Source: Apoderus coryli (taxonomy: Eukaryota > Arthropoda > Insecta > Coleoptera > Attelabidae). From it: DNA of 64,000 nucleotides. Under the pieces are notes generated by a model that worked only from the letters and a program-made list of their open reading frames with translations, did no database searches and had not been told where the DNA came from. The position numbers were made by a program, and so were the translations under genes. Shown here piece by piece: positions 40,695 through 53,406 of the stretch; the stretch's first letter is position 1, and each line of letters begins with the position of its first letter. The stretch is taken from the NCBI GenBank assembly GCA_911728435.2, contig OU452216.1, positions 7,514,342 through 7,578,341 of the forward strand. Direction: 5' to 3'.

Positions 40695-42660
40695 AAAATG
40701 CTATAATTTAAGAAATATACGTAGCATTGTCATTTTTAGCTTATAATAAATATAATAAATAATAATATAATAATAGCAAACAGACCTCGTAAATTATTAA
40801 AAGCAAATATTCATGCAAGGAACTATAGGTATATTTTCGATGCCGCCATCTATACTCCAATATGCTGAACTGAAGGTCTTACTTACAGGATTGGTCTCTC
40901 GGTCAATCCTGTAAGTAAGACTTCAGTTCAGCATATTGGAGTATAGATGGCGGCATCGAAAATATACCTATAGTTCCTTGCATGAATATTTGCTTTTAAT
41001 AATATCATCATGTACACAATTCATATTTTTACAATAATTTTAAAAATGTTTATAAAAATCATAATGTTAACTCATTGAGTAGCGATTTTTTCACAATTCC
41101 CATAGAATAGAAATGCTTTAAACAAAATCACTAGAAAATGCAATAATTTAAAAAATATACACAGCGTTGTCATTTTTAGCTTATAAATATATCAAATAAT
41201 AATATATTGTGTTTTAAGACTTGTATTGGAAATTTATTTATTTATAACTATTAAATTTTCAAACAGACCTCGTATACTATTAAAAGCAAATATTCATGCA
41301 AGGAACTATAGGTATATTTTCGATGGCGCCATCTATACTTCAATATACTGAACTGAAGGTTTTACTTACAGAATCCTGTAAGTAAGACCTTCAGTTCGGC
41401 ATATTGGAGTATAGATGGCGGCATCGGAAATATACCTATAGTTCCTTGCATGAATATTTGCATTTAATAATTTTAGCTGTTCTACGAAAAAAGGTTCGTT
41501 TCCCTCATCATGTACACAATTCATATTTTACAATAATTTTAAAAATGTTCACAAAAATCATAATGTTAACTCATTGAGTAGCGATTTTTTCACAATTCCC
41601 ATAGAATAGAAATGCTTTAAACAAAATCACTAGAAAATGCAATAATTTAAAAAATATACACAGCGTTGTCATTTTTAGCTTATAAATATATCAAATAATA
41701 ATATATTGTGTTTTAAGACTTGTATTGGAAATTTATTTATTTATAACTATTAAATTTTCAAACAGACCTCGTATACTATTAAAAGCAAATATTCATGCAA
41801 GGAACTATAGGTATATTTTCGATGGCGCCATCTATACTTCAATATACTGAACTGAAGGTCTTACTTACAGAATCCTGTAAGTAAGACCTTCAGTTCGGCA
41901 TATTGGAGTATAGATGGCGGCATCGGAAATATACCTATAGTTCCTTGCATGAATATTTGCATTTAATAATTTTAGCTGTTCTACGAAAAAAGGTTCGTTT
42001 CCCTCATGTACACAATTCATATTTTACAATAATTTTAAAAATGTTCACAAAAATCATAATGTTAACTCATTGAGTAGCGATTTTTTCACAATTCCCATAA
42101 AATAGAAATGCATAAGCCCGCTTGTGTAACAATGTAGCTTTAATTATTAAAATATGAATTTGTCAACACAAAATCACTAGAAAATGCAATAATTTAACAA
42201 ATATACGTAGCGTTGTCATTTTTAGGTTATAAATATATCAAATAATAATATATTGTGTTTTAAGGCTTGTATTGTATTTGAAAATAAATAATAATATAAT
42301 TCTAATAAATTTTCAAACAAACCTCGTAAATTATTAAACGCAAATATTCATGCAAGGAACTATAGGTATATTTTCGAAGCCGCCATCTATACTCCAATAT
42401 GTCGAACTGACGGTCTTACTTACGGGATTGACCGAGAGATGCCGCGACGTCAACTAACATCTGTTCTACGAAAAAGGTTCGTTTCCCTCATCATGTACAC
42501 AATTCATATTTTTACAATAATTTTAAAAATGTTTATAAAAACCATAATGTTAACTCATTGAGTAGCGATTTTTTCACAATTCCCATAGAATAGAAATGCA
42601 TAAACCCGCTTGTGTAACAATGTCGCTATAATTATTAAAATATGAATTTGTCAACATACC
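40695..42660 (+). repeat. Tandem duplication of the CG8916-like 3' end with palindromes
   Basis: The gene's last codons and stop (AAAATCACTAGAAAATGC, near 40684-40701) recur at about 41124, 41626 and 42170. Each copy is followed by a diverged copy of the downstream sequence, in units of roughly 440-545 bp. The first three units hold a palindrome (arms ~90 bp, with GCAAGGAACTATAGGTATA and CGCCATCTATACT) at about 40801-41000, 41280-41470 and 41785-41970. The last unit (42330-42445) holds only the left half and continues instead as GATTGACCGAGAGATGCC. No other gene is present. 42660-43560 shows nothing recognisable beyond the Suv4-20 5' region. Confidence 0.8.
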
Positions 42661-43581
42661 AATAATGCGTCTGCCATGATGTTTAAAGCGTCATCGTGTC
42701 GAAGAACAAACTCTAAAAGTTTTTTGTAAAATGAAGATTACATGGACCGGAATTGTTAGTGAATCGGTAACTGTGCAATTTTATAATATCGTAAATTGTA
42801 TATCAATACTCAAAAGGGTCGTCCTTATTCAATTTACGTGTTAATTTTGTGATTTTGCCAACAAGCTACATGTATAAGGTCGGTATCATTCGTGTAGAAT
42901 TTTTGCTGTTTAATATCAATTTATCAGACAAATTGTGTGGTGGCTGATTGTTTTTAAGGTATATACAGTGTGTTTTTGAATTAAATCCAGTGGTAGAATT
43001 TGCATTTTGGTTCAATTTAGTTGATAAAATTTTAATGGGAGTGTCAAATTAAATTGACATGAAAAATCGCTAAATGTCTTTGTTGTCACACAGCACTCTC
43101 TGTTCGCAAATGTTCGGTCTACTTGACATTGACCTTGAGAAATACAGTTGAATTTTAAATTTATTTTTGTTAAATAACTGGTTAATTAATTATTATTGAT
43201 GTTTAGAAGTTTGTTTATTTGGTTCGGAAATGTTTGGCATTTCTTACTTTAACCAGTGTTTAAATTTTAAATATAAATCTGGCGTTTTAATTATTATTAA
43301 TAAGTATAGAATGTGTCTAAATTTAGGTTTGGAAATCAACTATATTAAAGCCTCCATCATTATGTTTTATGTTTGTGTTCGTGAATTTTATTTACCCAGT
43401 GGTGTAGGTTAGGGTTCATTGCAAGTAAAATGTGTTTATTCTTCATTTTTACTGTACTTACTTACGGTTGATTATTGTAATGCTGTGTTTTCTTGACAAA
43501 GAAGAGCTATTGAGTTTAGAGGTTATGTTTTGTAACTTCAAAGGTGATTTTCTATATCTTACAGTGATTGTACTCATCAGA

Positions 43582-46500
43582 ATGGTTGTGGATGTGCATG
43601 TGAGGCCTTTCCATAATATCAAGATGCAACCTGCTGGTATGAACCCGAAAGAGTTGTCTGAAAATGATGATTACGCCACTTCGCTAGTACTAGACCCATA
43701 TTTAGGTTTCACAACGCACAAAATGAACATCAGATTCAAACCGCTGAAGGCGAATACGGCGGAGTTGATGGGCATTGTCGAGGAGTTTATCCAGACACAA
43801 GACTATGAGAAGGCATATAGGCGGATATCGAAAGGCGATTGGATGCCAAGGATTAAAACGAAGAATCAACAGAGAAAACTAGAAGAGCATGTAAGTTAGT
43901 TAGTGTTGTGAAAAAATCGAATCGTGGAACTTAGTGTAGTTTTCTTTTCAGATTTACAGGTACCTTCGTGTGTTCGATCGAGACTCGGGCTTCGCTATAG
44001 TGCCCTGCTACCGATATTCCCTGGAAGGTCAGAAAGGAGCGAAGATATCGGCGATACGCAAATGGTACAAAAACGAAAAAATCGAGTGTCTAGTCGGTTG
44101 CATCGCCGAACTGACTGAACGGGAAGAGGCCCAATTACTACATCCTGGGAAGAACGACTTTTCCGTCATGTATAGTTGCAGGAAAAACTGTGCACAGTTG
44201 TGGTTGGGTCCTGCAGCGTTCATCAATCATGATTGCAGAGCGAATTGTAAGTTCGTAGCCACGGGTCGCGATACCGCGTGCGTAAAAGTTTTACGGGACA
44301 TTGAGGTTGGTGAGGAGATTACGTGTTTTTACGGTGAGGACTTTTTCGGTGATAAAAACTGTTATTGTGAGTGTGAGACGTGCGAGCGGCGTAAAACGGG
44401 AGCGTATGCCAAGGAGACTGAACAGAAGGAGGAAAATGGGTACCGGTTGAGGGAAACTGACAATCGACTGAACAGAACTAAAACTAAATTACAGGTAAGC
44501 GTAAGTAGATTTACGTCCTCTAGCGGGCATTTTAGGAAACTAAAACTATTTTCCAGCGATTCCAAAAAAAAATTAAAGAAAAAAATTTCAAACAAAAAAT
44601 TAAAAAATATTTTTTTAAAAAAATTCAAAAAAAAATAAAAAAAAAAAATTGACGAAATTCCAAAAAAAATTTCAAACAAAAAATTAAAAAATATTTTTTT
44701 AAAAAAATTAAAAAAAAATTGACTAAATTCCAAAAAAAATTTCAAACAAAAAATTAAAAAATATTTTTTTAAAAAAATTAAAAAAAAAAATGACTAAATT
44801 CCAAAAAAAATTTCAAACAAAAAATAAAAAAAAAAAATAAAAAAAAAAATTCCAAAAAAAATTCAAAAAAAAAAAAAAATCGTAAGTGTAAGTAGATTTA
44901 AGCCCTCTAGCGGGCATTTTAGGAAACTAAAACTATTTTCCAGAGATTTCAAAAAAACAGTTTGAAACAAAAATTCCAAAAAAAAAAATTCAGTAAATTA
45001 CAGGTAAGCGTAAGTAGATTTACGCCCTCTAGCGGGCATTTTAGGAAACTAAAATTATTTTCCAGCGATTTAAAAAAAAAATAAAAGAAAATTTCAAACA
45101 AAATTACAAAAAAAAAATAAAAACAAAAATTTCAAACAAAAAATGTAAAAAAAAAATTTATAAGCGTAAATAGATTTACGCCCTCTAGCGGGCATTTTAG
45201 GAAACTAAAACTATTTTCCAGATTTCAAAAAAAAAATTTTCAAGAAAAAATTAAAAAAAAAAACTTCAAACAAAATTTCAACAAAAAATCAAAAAAAAAA
45301 AATTAAAAAAAAAATTTCAAAGAAAAAAATCCAAAAAAAAATTCCAAAAAAAAAAATTGAAACAATTTCAAAACAAAAAAATTTAAAAAAAAATTCACTA
45401 AATTACAGGTAAGCGTAAGTAGATTTACGCCCTCTAACGGGCATTTTAGGAAACAAACTATTTTCCGGCGATTTCAAAAAACAAATTTTCAAAAAAAAAT
45501 TTTAAAAAAAAATTAAAAAAAAAAAATTTCAAACAAAATTTAAAAAAAAAAAAATCAAAAAAAAAAATTTCAAAAAAAAATTTCAAACAAAATTTCAAAA
45601 AAAATCAAAAAAAAAATTTCAAAAAAAAATTAAAAAAAAAATTCAAAAAAAAAATTCAAAAAAAAAAATTCAAAAAACAAATTTCAAAGTCTATAAATAG
45701 AAACATTTTTGAGTTACCCCGTAGCTTAAAGTCTAACTTTCAAACAAATTTTGAATTGAAATCCAAAGAAATCAAAAAATGATTCAAAAATTGATTTCTT
45801 TTCCAGGGTAACCAAAACAAAGATGAAACGAACCATCACGATCGCAGTGACGATCGTCTACAACCCTCAACAAAGATCACCACACCTCTAAGTATTAAAG
45901 AATTACGCCAGAAAGGTTTAACAAAATATGACGCGGAAATGCTGATAGCGCAAGGTTGGAAGTTTACCGATATCGGAGAGTTCCAAAGTTTCAAACGAAA
46001 CAGTGGCGGCGGCAGCAGTGATAATAATAACTGTAATATTAATGTTAGTAAAGACACTTCGAGTGTACAAAAGTCTGTGATAAATAGTGAAGGTAAGACA
46101 CTGATTCCCTAATTTACCCTATGCTTCAGTTCCGTTTGATTCCAGCATCGCAAGTGTCTTCAAGAACGACACGATTACAACGTCGCAATGCTCGTCAAGC
46201 CAATCATGAACTGATGCAATCGTCCAACCGCACTGGGGTATCACGCTCCAATCTACTGGACGATTTACAAAGCAATGCGAGCAGCTGCCCGAGTAATTTC
46301 AGCGACAGCGATTCATCAACTGCCCACATCTCACAGAAGTCGGGTGAGAGTCCTGACACAGCCAAAGGGAACCCTACATTGCCAGGTACGACCTTTATCT
46401 CTTGATAATCCTTAATGGGGGGGTAATTATTTCTCATTTACAGTGGAAACGTCCGAGGACACATCATCAGGCATCACACTACGTAATCACAAATGCTTAA

Positions 46501-47216
46501 CCGATCCGTCTACAGTGGGACTTCCGTCGTCTACCGAGCATAATAACAACAATCTATTAGGAGAGAATAAGAAACTAACCGCGGACAACGTTAAACAACG
46601 TACACAACAATGTAATCGCAGGACGACCCGAAACTCCACACGTCAAAAACCTGATGATGAAAACGATGATGTGTATGAGTTTAACGATGACGAAACGTCG
46701 TGTTGTGATGCTTCTGCGTTAACGTTGCGGAATAAGAAACCATTGATTGAGGAATTAAGTGATTGCGCCATGAGTAATCCTGCTGAAATAGCTGCGAAGG
46801 AGGTGGAATACAAGTCTGAAGAAACCAATACTGCCATAGTTTTAGGACAAGACAGCGCTAGTGTGGAGAAAACGCCGGAGAAGTGCGGTAGATTGAAGCT
46901 GACGCTCCGCATGAAGCGTAGCCCGATTTTGGATGAAATCATCGAGTCCGGTAACAGTTTGAGCGAAGATTGTTTTGAACCGGAGTACGAAGTGTTGAGT
47001 TTAGAAGGTGTTGACGATAATAATGGATATACGCCGTACTCGCATCGGAAGAAGCGTCACAAATCAAAGGATAGGAAGCGTGATCGTCGATTGAGGCATG
47101 TGGAGGATGATTTGCCGCAATTGAAGCGGTTGCGGTTGATTTTCGGGAATGAGAGTCATACCATCGATATACCGTCCACTAGTGCTAATAACAACAACGG
47201 AAGTTGTGAGACATGA
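43582..47216 (+). CDS. Hmt4-20: Histone H4K20 methyltransferase Suv4-20
   Basis: Nuclear lysine methyltransferase making H4K20me2/3 (KMT5B/C family), 716 aa. Exons: 43582-43890, 43952-44494, 45807-46092, 46146-46385, 46444-47216, all joining in frame. The N-terminal domain has [20 protein letters not shown] and [13 protein letters not shown]. The SET domain has [24 protein letters not shown] (the NHDC cofactor-binding motif) and [11 protein letters not shown]. It is followed by the zinc-binding post-[12 protein letters not shown]. The C-terminal half is low complexity and acidic/basic, with an [23 protein letters not shown] segment. The start is taken at MVVDVHV, 17 nt after a TTACAG acceptor; 5' UTR exons lie upstream. 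Intron 44495-45806 is remarkable for repeated splice-like boxes. Confidence 0.93.
44495..45806 (+). repeat. A-rich Suv4-20 intron with five repeated boxes
   Basis: A ~65-nt box (GTAAGCGTAAGTAGATTTACG ... GCGGGCATTTTAGGAAAC ... CTATTTTCCAG) occurs at about 44495, 44882, 45005, 45165 and 45409, separated by A-rich filler of A-runs broken by TT and TTTC. Three copies, including the genuine one, are preceded by exon-like AAATTACAG. The true acceptor is TTTTCCAG at 45799-45806. The real donor and its downstream intron were therefore copied several times. Confidence 0.85.
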
Positions 47217-47601
47217 TGAGTGCTTTTGTGATTAAAGTGTTGTGTAAAATATTGTGTACAGGTAAATAGTGAGTCTCATTCCAACATTATTATTTTTACT
47301 ATTATGATTTGTGTACATTAAGAAATTACTACTATTCGATCTTTATGCTGATTTAACTAACTGAAATTGATCGGAGTTGTTTTGATTCGTACCCTGAATT
47401 CCCTGATTAAACCCTGTACTCGCTGAAACAGCTGAGAGGGGTACAAACTATAACAAAACATCCCTCAAATTTCGAAGTCCTAGAAGTTTTTTTTAAGCTC
47501 CTCTGCCATGGTGACTCAGCGTTGTAGCACAACTCTAGAGCTCTTGGGGTAGTTTCCTAGGGTGTCTTAAATAAATGTTACAAAAATGGGGAAGCATAGT
47601 T

Positions 47602-49194
47602 ATACAGGGTGGTTCTAAACTCGACCGACAACAGAAAGCTCTCGCTAATTGATGCATTTTGATATACCTTAACATTCTGTATGCGTTTTTAATAAAAAAA
47701 CACTGGGAAAATATGATTTTTTGATGCCTTAAATGTTCGTAACAGATTTAGGTTCAAATGGTTGAAGTTTCTCTATTTTTTATATTTTTTTTATTGAGTA
47801 AAATTGAAGAAACAACATCTGAGGGCTTCTGGCAAGGTAACTTGACACTTTTTATCCCCCTATTTGTTACGCTACTGGGATAAATTTATTTTTTTATTTT
47901 TTTTAAAATTTCCTGTTCATTTTTGCTAGAAAAAGTTGTGACTTTTTAGGGGACTAAAGTGAACGGTTTTGCAGGAATTTGGCTCTAAACAAAAGTCTGC
48001 AAGTGCCTGAGAACATTACATAAATGTTGAAAATTTGCCATAATTCAAAAACTCCTTTAAATATTTTTTTCAAATTTAGTGACAGCTATGTCCTTTAAAA
48101 AAGTCATATTTTGACAGAAACAATATTTTTTAAAAATGAACCAGTGGCATGCTGTAGGGGTTAGTAATACATTTTATCCCCCCATTTTTACGCCACTGGA
48201 ATAATTTTTATTTTTAAATAAATTCCCTGTTAATTTTTGCTTAAAAAAGTTGTGACTTTTTAAGGGTCTAAAGTGAACGGTTTTGCAGGAATTTGGCTCT
48301 AAACAAAAGTCTGCAAGTGCCTGAGAACATTACATAAATGTTGAAAATTTGCCATAATTCAAAAACTTCTTTAAATATTTTTTTCAAATTTAGTGACAGC
48401 TATGTCCTTTAAAAAAGTCATATTTTGGCAAAAACTATATTTTTAAAAAATGAACCAGTGGCATGCTGTAGGGGTTAGTAATACATTTTATCCCCCCATT
48501 TTTACGCCACTGGAATATTTTTTTTTTATTTTTTCTTAAATTCCTTGTTCATTTTTGCTTAAAAAAGTATTAACCTTTTATGGGTCTAAAGTGAACGGTT
48601 TTGCAGGAATTTGCCCTTAAACAAAAGTCTGCAAGTAATACTCATTTTTCCTACCTTGGACTTTACTTGCAGACTTTTGTTTGGAAGGAAATTCTTGGAA
48701 AACCGTTGACTTTAGATCCATAAAAGGTTAATACTTTTTTAAGCAAAAATGAACAAGGAATTTAAGAAAAAATAAAAAAATATATTTATTCCAGTGGCGT
48801 AAAAAATAGGGGGATAAAATTGTCATTAACCCCTATAGCACGCCACTGGTTAATTTTTTAAAAATATTGTTTATGCCAAAATATGATATTTTTAAAGAAC
48901 ATATCGGTCACTAAATTTGAAAAAAATATTTAAAGGCGTTTTTGAATTATGGTAAATTTTCGAAATTTACACAGTATCTCAAGTACTTGCAGACTTTAGT
49001 TTAGAGCCAAATTCCTGCAAAACCGTTTACTTTAGACCCCTAAAAAGTTTTAACTTTTTTAAGCAAAAATGAACAAGGAATTTAAGAAAAAATACAAAAA
49101 TATATTTATTCCAGTGGCGTAAATATTAGGGGGATAAAAAGTGTCACTATTCTGTAGTAGCGAGTTGTCGGTCTAATTTGAAAACACCCTGTAT
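47602..49194. mobile_element. TIR element carrying foldback 321-bp-type units
   Basis: Termini pair as TATACAGGGTGGTTCTAAAC...GACCGACAAC on the left and their complement on the right (about 49155-49194). Inside are two to three direct units (47835-48640) and two inverted units (48655-49140) of the repeat seen in the Lcch3 introns, with CAGTGGCATGCTGTAGGGGT and TTTTGCAGGAATTTGG. There is no transposase. The TIRs suggest the other two loci are relatives with lost or hidden ends. Intergenic between Suv4-20 and the C7orf50-like gene. Confidence 0.78.
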
Positions 49195-49199
49195 ATGGG

Positions 49200-50180
49200 A
49201 ATTTCAGCCATATTGACGCCAGAATCTTCCATCTAGCAGGGAATTTGGCACACGAATTATACCTCTTCAATTCAACAATTAATTGATTCCATTTTAGTCA
49301 ACAAAAATCTCGCGATCAAAATCAGTTAAAATTGTCAATTTTTTTTTTAAATTCAATACGTTTGTTAACTTTCAAAATAATCTGTAATAATCGTTTATTA
49401 AATGAAATAATTCTTATTAAAATTGGACGGGGTTGTATTATTTTGTTTCTGTTTATGGGCCTGTGATAGGCAAAGCGCAGAGAACTAGAGACAGTTCTGA
49501 AGTTCACTGTTTCAAACTCTCACCTATATTGGAAATTAAAGAAAAACTGTCGCAACATTAATAAACATTTAAGGAAACTTTCGGTTGAATTAAATAATAT
49601 TTATCGCGTTAAACTAATACCTAGTTAAATATAAAATGTTAAAATTAAGCTTAATGTTATTATAAACATTTAGTTGATAATAATAATTGTAAAATAATTA
49701 TTCTGAGCTGTGATAATGGGCTAAGAACATGCGCTCTTTCTTATTATAATACTTTATTTCTCTGTATTATATTAATTATTTAGCTAAAGTATTATTTAAG
49801 CTACGATCTTAATCGTAATGATTTATCTTAGTGTTTATTATTTTATTTGGTTAGCTTCATTTTGTAAATAGTAATTGCCAAAATATAAAAAAAACTGCCT
49901 ATTATCTCGAAGAAAACAAACATTAAAGAAAATCAAATTATCCAAAATATTTTGGTGAATTATTTTACAGATTAACATCATTAATAGCTGTAATCTTTTA
50001 TGTAATTTTCTTTTTTATTATTATGTAATAAATAGAAATATATACCTCGGTGGAACTTGTCGACTAGTTTTCTTTTAATAAATTTGCAAAAGGTCAACAA
50101 CACAATCACAGCAAAATAAGCGTTATAGTCTATTATATAAATATTTTATTGAAAACAATTAATTTCATATTATAAATAGG
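49200..50180. other. AT-rich spacer, no gene
   Basis: No supported coding or RNA gene. The right edge probably contains the 3' UTR of the minus-strand C7orf50-like gene. Confidence 0.4.
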
Positions 50181-50876
50181 TCACTCTTGTAAACACTGCA
50201 CAATATCTCTTGCTCTACGTAACTTCGTTTTATAATCGTCATCATTATTTTCCAATTCTTCATTATCAATGATATTTATAGCTTCATCTAAGACACTTTT
50301 CCTCGTATGTCCTTGAGACCCATTAAAATATTGTAACGTTATATCCCAAAATTCATTAGGAAGCTTACTACTATCGTAAAGATTTTGCGTTAACCAAATT
50401 TGTTTAAGCTTCTCAAATTTCCATTCAGTCCTGCTGTGCTTCCATTTCGATAGATAATTTAGTGCTTTTTGTTGATTTGAAAGTTCAACTTTAAGTTTCT
50501 TCTCTTCAACAAGTTTTGCATGTTTTTTCTTCTTTATTGATCTTATCGATTCCGTTTTCTTGTCATCTACCTTGGTAGTTGCTTCGGTTGGATTGTCGTT
50601 ACTGTTTAAGGTTTCTGTTTCTGAAGGTTCAGGCACAGTTACGTTTTTTGATTTCTTAGATACTGCTGCTGCTGCATCACTTTCATTATTTTTATCTTTT
50701 TTACGCTTCTTAGGTTTTTGTTTATGTTGTTTTTCATCTTCTACTATCATTTTTTGGGGCTTAGATTTAGAGTCATTTTCTTTGAAATTTGATAGTATTT
50801 CTGATGCACTATTTTTTGTTACTATTTCATCATCAAAAGATATTTTATTCTTATTTCGTTTTTTTAAAGATGCCAT
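50181..50876 (-). CDS. C7orf50-like protein with WKF domain
   Basis: Single-exon, 231 aa. The N-terminal ~130 residues are low complexity, Lys/Glu/Ser-rich, with clusters such as KPKKRKKDK that look like nuclear or nucleolar signals. The conserved C-terminus holds the defining motif: ALNYLSKWKHSRTEWKFEKL, then QIWLTQNLYD and LRRARDIVQCL. Human C7orf50 is a nucleolar RNA-associated protein of unclear role. It is divergent from NDUFA10, with 538 bp between starts. Confidence 0.85.
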   Translation of the reverse strand: MASLKKRNKNKISFDDEIVTKNSASEILSNFKENDSKSKPQKMIVEDEKQHKQKPKKRKKDKNNESDAAAAVSKKSKNVTVPEPSETETLNSNDNPTEATTKVDDKKTESIRSIKKKKHAKLVEEKKLKVELSNQQKALNYLSKWKHSRTEWKFEKLKQIWLTQNLYDSSKLPNEFWDITLQYFNGSQGHTRKSVLDEAINIIDNEELENNDDDYKTKLRRARDIVQCLQE

Positions 50877-51414
50877 GTTATGTTTGTAATAGTTGCATGG
50901 AAAAATAAGGTTATGTTTAGTTCTTCAATTCTTCACACTTTATTGGCCGCAGCAAAAATAGGGTTATGTATGTATGTATTTGCACTTCTTTATTGGCCGC
51001 AGCTACCGGGGCTATTTGGCCAGGGGTGATTAAACACCTTTATAGGGTTATGTTAAATTTACGAAACCACTACCTAATGAAAAGAAGAAGAAAAAAACCT
51101 TAGAAGTAGATATTGGTGGTAAAAAAGCTGTTTTGTTTTTTGTAGATTATGAAGTTAGGTGAGCGAAAACTAGTGATATTCGACGTTCATTGTCTCTATA
51201 GAATGACAATGTTTCCGTTAACGCAAAAATAAAAACAAAAACCGATCCAATGTTACCAGTCACTACAAATTACAGCACTAGTACGCTACTACCCAGTTGA
51301 CAGTTGGTTGGAAAAGGCAAAAAATGTCAAATTATATTATCAAAAAGTGAGGTTAAGTGTCCTTGTTATGTAAAATATTGAAAAACCTTTTCTCAAGTGA
51401 AAAATCGGTAGAAT
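50877..51414. promoter_or_regulatory. Putative bidirectional promoter C7orf50-like/NDUFA10
   Basis: 538 bp between divergent start codons. The box TTTATTGGCCGCAGC occurs twice (about 50940 and 50989). It contains an ATTGG (inverted CCAAT) core, and the two copies lie ~49 bp apart. No TATA box is apparent. Promoter assignment is inferred from gene orientation. Confidence 0.4.
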
Positions 51415-52952
51415 ATGGCAAGTTTAGTGAGAATAACATTTGGATCCTTAAGCTGTAAGGGTTCAGCATCGTTATTGACACCTAAAAATATTAAAATAGT
51501 ACGAACTATTACTAGTCAAATAGAGGACTTACCTGAGAAACCGAAGCCTTATCCATATCAACATAAACGCTACAACCTAATGCATTACCTGTTTGATCGA
51601 ACTTTATCGCGCTTCGATGACAATTCTAAGGTATATTTATATAAAATAGTCGCAGCTGTATCTGATATTGTAAATTTTAGGTCATTGTAGTTGAAGGACC
51701 TGTCGCTTCTGGTAAAACGAAGTTAGCCAAAGAAATTGCGAAGGCATTTAATATGTTATATTTCCCTGAAGCTAATTTAAGCATGCATTATATAAATGAA
51801 TATGGCTTTGACTTACGAACATTAGACTCACAGTTACCAGAGGCTTGTAGAAGTTTTGATATTCCGGAATTTCTGAGGAATCCTAAGCATCATCTTACGG
51901 CTCGGATGCTAATTACTACTTACGGAATTAAGTAAATTGATGTAATTTAAATACGTAAGTAAACTGATTGTAACACTGTTACTTATAGATATTCGCAATA
52001 CATTGACGCGTTAGCCCATTTGTTCAGTACTGGGCAAGGTGTTGTTTTGGATCGATGTGCTTATTCCGATTTTGTATTTGCCGAGGCAATGTACAGCCAA
52101 CATTTTATATCAAAACCAGGTATTAAAATTGTTAATTAAAAGAAAATTGTCATTGTTTGTCATAATTATAATCTTAGCATATAAAAAATACTACGAATTC
52201 CGTGACTGTACCATTGGTGAACTACTAAAGCCCCATTTGATTGTGTATTTGGACGTCCCAGTACCGAAAACTTTGGAAAATATAACGAAACGAGGATACG
52301 CATGTGAAAAGGACTCAGCAGTATTAACGCCGAAGTATTTGGAGGTTATGGAGAAGCACTACAAACAATCCTATTTGAAAGAAATGAGGTAATACAGCAG
52401 TACAAACATTTCTTGTGCATTTAATTTGTTCTATCTTAGTCGCCACGCGGAACTCTTGGTATACGATTGGTCTGAGGAGGGTGATGTAGAAATCGTTGTA
52501 GAGGATATTGAACGAATCGATTTCGGCAAATATGATTATCAAGAAACACAATTGAAGGATTGGGTGCATCAACGTGACGAGGATTGGAATGCATTGAGGA
52601 ACAAGTAAGGATAGTATTTACCTGGTGTTTTCCCATGATAAAATTTGTGGTATTCTTTACAGATATGCTGATCGTAAGGATTATTTGCTAGGCTATCTTA
52701 ACATACCCTCTTTTGAAGTACCAGAGCTTGTTATTGATGCTGAAGACGCTGATACGTTTCACACAGTCGTTAATAACGTAAGTTGATATTTTATTTAACT
52801 TACCGATACGATTACAATGATGATTTGTTGATTTTAAGGCACCTGGTAACAAATATGTACAGGGATACAACACGGATATGGGAGATTCTGGGCTTTTATT
52901 TAAAACATCATTACCCAAACGGTATACCTTACCTCATATTGAGAGAATGTAA
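51415..52952 (+). CDS. NDUFA10: Complex I subunit NDUFA10 (42 kDa)
   Basis: Accessory subunit of mitochondrial NADH:ubiquinone oxidoreductase with a deoxynucleoside-kinase fold, 400 aa. Exons: 51415-51630, 51681-51931, 51989-52119, 52178-52388, 52440-52604, 52663-52777, 52839-52952, with introns of only ~50-61 nt. A basic N-terminus suits mitochondrial import. The P-loop-like [16 protein letters not shown] is present, then [16 protein letters not shown] (dNK-type DRS region) and [18 protein letters not shown]-terminal signature is [16 protein letters not shown]. The final codons are ambiguous: HIERM then stop as given, or splicing at ATGTAAGT to a short last exon ending near 53018. Confidence 0.92.
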
Positions 52953-53406
52953 GTAGAAATCAACAGTTGCTGTTAATAATGTTACACTTTAATGCTAAAA
53001 CTGTTTCAGATTAACCTAGAATTGCCAAGGAAGATGTTCATTTATTTGATAATTAAACAGTTATATATTGTATTGAATTATTGCAGTAAATAATAAAAAT
53101 ACTTACATACGTGTTACGTTTATTATTAATTATTCTAGATCATTTAACTAATCGGCGTTTATAGAAATAAAGAATTAAGTTTTAACTTATTTGAATATTA
53201 TTTGTCATATTCTACATACAACAACATTGACATTTGACACGTTTAATCTGACATACAAAAGACATTGACAGGAGGCGGGAACTTCAAAATATTATAAATG
53301 TTTATTAGGTATGTTCCAGTACTACAAATCTTAACGTTACCCTCGATTTGACTACTACTACTTCTATGGTTCAGTCAAATTTAGGGTTACAATAATATAC
53401 AATTAT

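Noticed and set aside
44362..44745. Minus-strand 127-codon Phe/Asn-rich frame
   Set aside because: Produced by poly-A filler of the Suv4-20 intron and antisense to its post-SET exon.
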